Source: an uncultured Salinimicrobium sp. (GTDB lineage Bacteria; Bacteroidota; Bacteroidia; Flavobacteriales; Flavobacteriaceae). Taken from it: a stretch of 5,813 bases of DNA. Each line of letters begins with the position of its first letter. Within the stretch, counting starts at the first letter, position 1. The translations under genes and the position numbers were made by a program. This document shows positions 5,684 through 5,813 of the stretch, one piece after another. The stretch spans positions 1-5,813 of the forward strand of contig CAMPJY010000152.1 of assembly GCA_946887025.1 (NCBI GenBank). The letters run 5' to 3'. The notes under the pieces were generated by a model. That model saw nothing but the letters and a program-made list of their open reading frames with translations. It searched no databases and was not told the DNA's origin.

Positions 5684-5813
5684 AAGCAGCGATCTGCGAC
5701 CAGATTAAAGTTATAAAACTTCTGGAGAAAATCCCTAAAGAATGATACGAAAGCAAGGTCAGCCATTAAGGTCCAAAGCATCTCCTGTAGATGCTTAGGA
5801 ATTGTCAGGGAGA
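5680..5813 (-). CDS. Possible C-terminal fragment of an upstream leftward gene (cut by right edge)
   Basis: One leftward frame is open from the edge for 43 codons and ends in TGA at 5682-5680, overlapping the ATG of the four-helix membrane protein gene as ATGA. The other two leftward frames have stops within 20 bases of the edge. The peptide ends FFRDFLQKFYNFNLVADRCL and resembles an amphipathic helix. The ATGA overlap is a typical operon junction, but the visible part is short and could be chance or plain upstream DNA; I saw no strong promoter for the membrane protein in this stretch (closest TAACTTTA, lacking a -33 box). Confidence 0.35.
   Translation of the reverse strand, partial: SLTIPKHLQEMLWTLMADLAFVSFFRDFLQKFYNFNLVADRCL
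5772..5800. repeat. Strong inverted repeat near the right edge
   Basis: AAGCATCT (5776-5783) and AGATGCTT (5789-5796) are perfectly complementary with a 5-nt loop. After one A-A mismatch the stem extends by TCC/GGA. Neither side has a T-run. It lies within the possible partial frame, so it may be a chance coding palindrome, a hairpin in a transcript, or a protein-binding site. Confidence 0.4.

Noticed and set aside
5493..5756. A leftward 87-codon frame covering the start of the four-helix protein gene
   Set aside because: It overlaps the membrane protein in another frame and lacks a sensible composition; the MNKK frame with four helices is better.

Overview
The window looks like chromosomal DNA of a member of the Flavobacteriaceae (Bacteroidota). 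Three things point there: a DUF4834-type small protein beside a YfhO-type membrane protein, a UpxY-type NusG paralog, and TAnnTTTG-type promoter elements with A/T-rich regions instead of Shine-Dalgarno sequences before the starts. The genus cannot be fixed from the sequence. I found no rRNA, tRNA, CRISPR array, insertion sequence or phage gene, and most of the window is ordinary core genome.

Left part (1-2326). A leftward pair encodes a small DUF4834-like membrane protein and, 23 bp downstream, a large YfhO-family GT-C-type membrane protein whose C-terminal part lies beyond the left edge. A rightward gene diverges from this pair and encodes a secreted outer-membrane beta-barrel protein of the 'transporter' (phenol MetA degradation-like) family.

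Middle (2345-3128). A leftward UpxY-type transcription antiterminator converges on the beta-barrel gene with only 18 bp between them. No polysaccharide locus lies directly downstream, so it looks like an orphan or trans-acting elongation factor. Its upstream region is a 310-bp gap. The gap holds a good Bacteroidota-type promoter for it, a leader of about 140 nt with several small inverted repeats, and a palindromic element just before the next gene.

Right part (3129-5149). pncB (nicotinate phosphoribosyltransferase) and pncA (nicotinamidase) overlap by ATGA and form an NAD salvage operon. PncA turns nicotinamide into nicotinate and PncB turns nicotinate into NaMN, the entry to the Preiss-Handler route.

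Right edge (5150-5813). A gap between convergent genes carries two diverged copies of a short ATTCGTGR-type repeat spaced exactly 40 bp apart. It is followed by a leftward gene for an unrecognised four-helix membrane protein. A possible C-terminal fragment of an upstream gene overlaps that start by ATGA and runs off the right edge.

I see no convincing undescribed multi-gene system. The best leads are the orphan UpxY with its structured leader, the palindromic element before pncB, and the 40-bp repeat pair.
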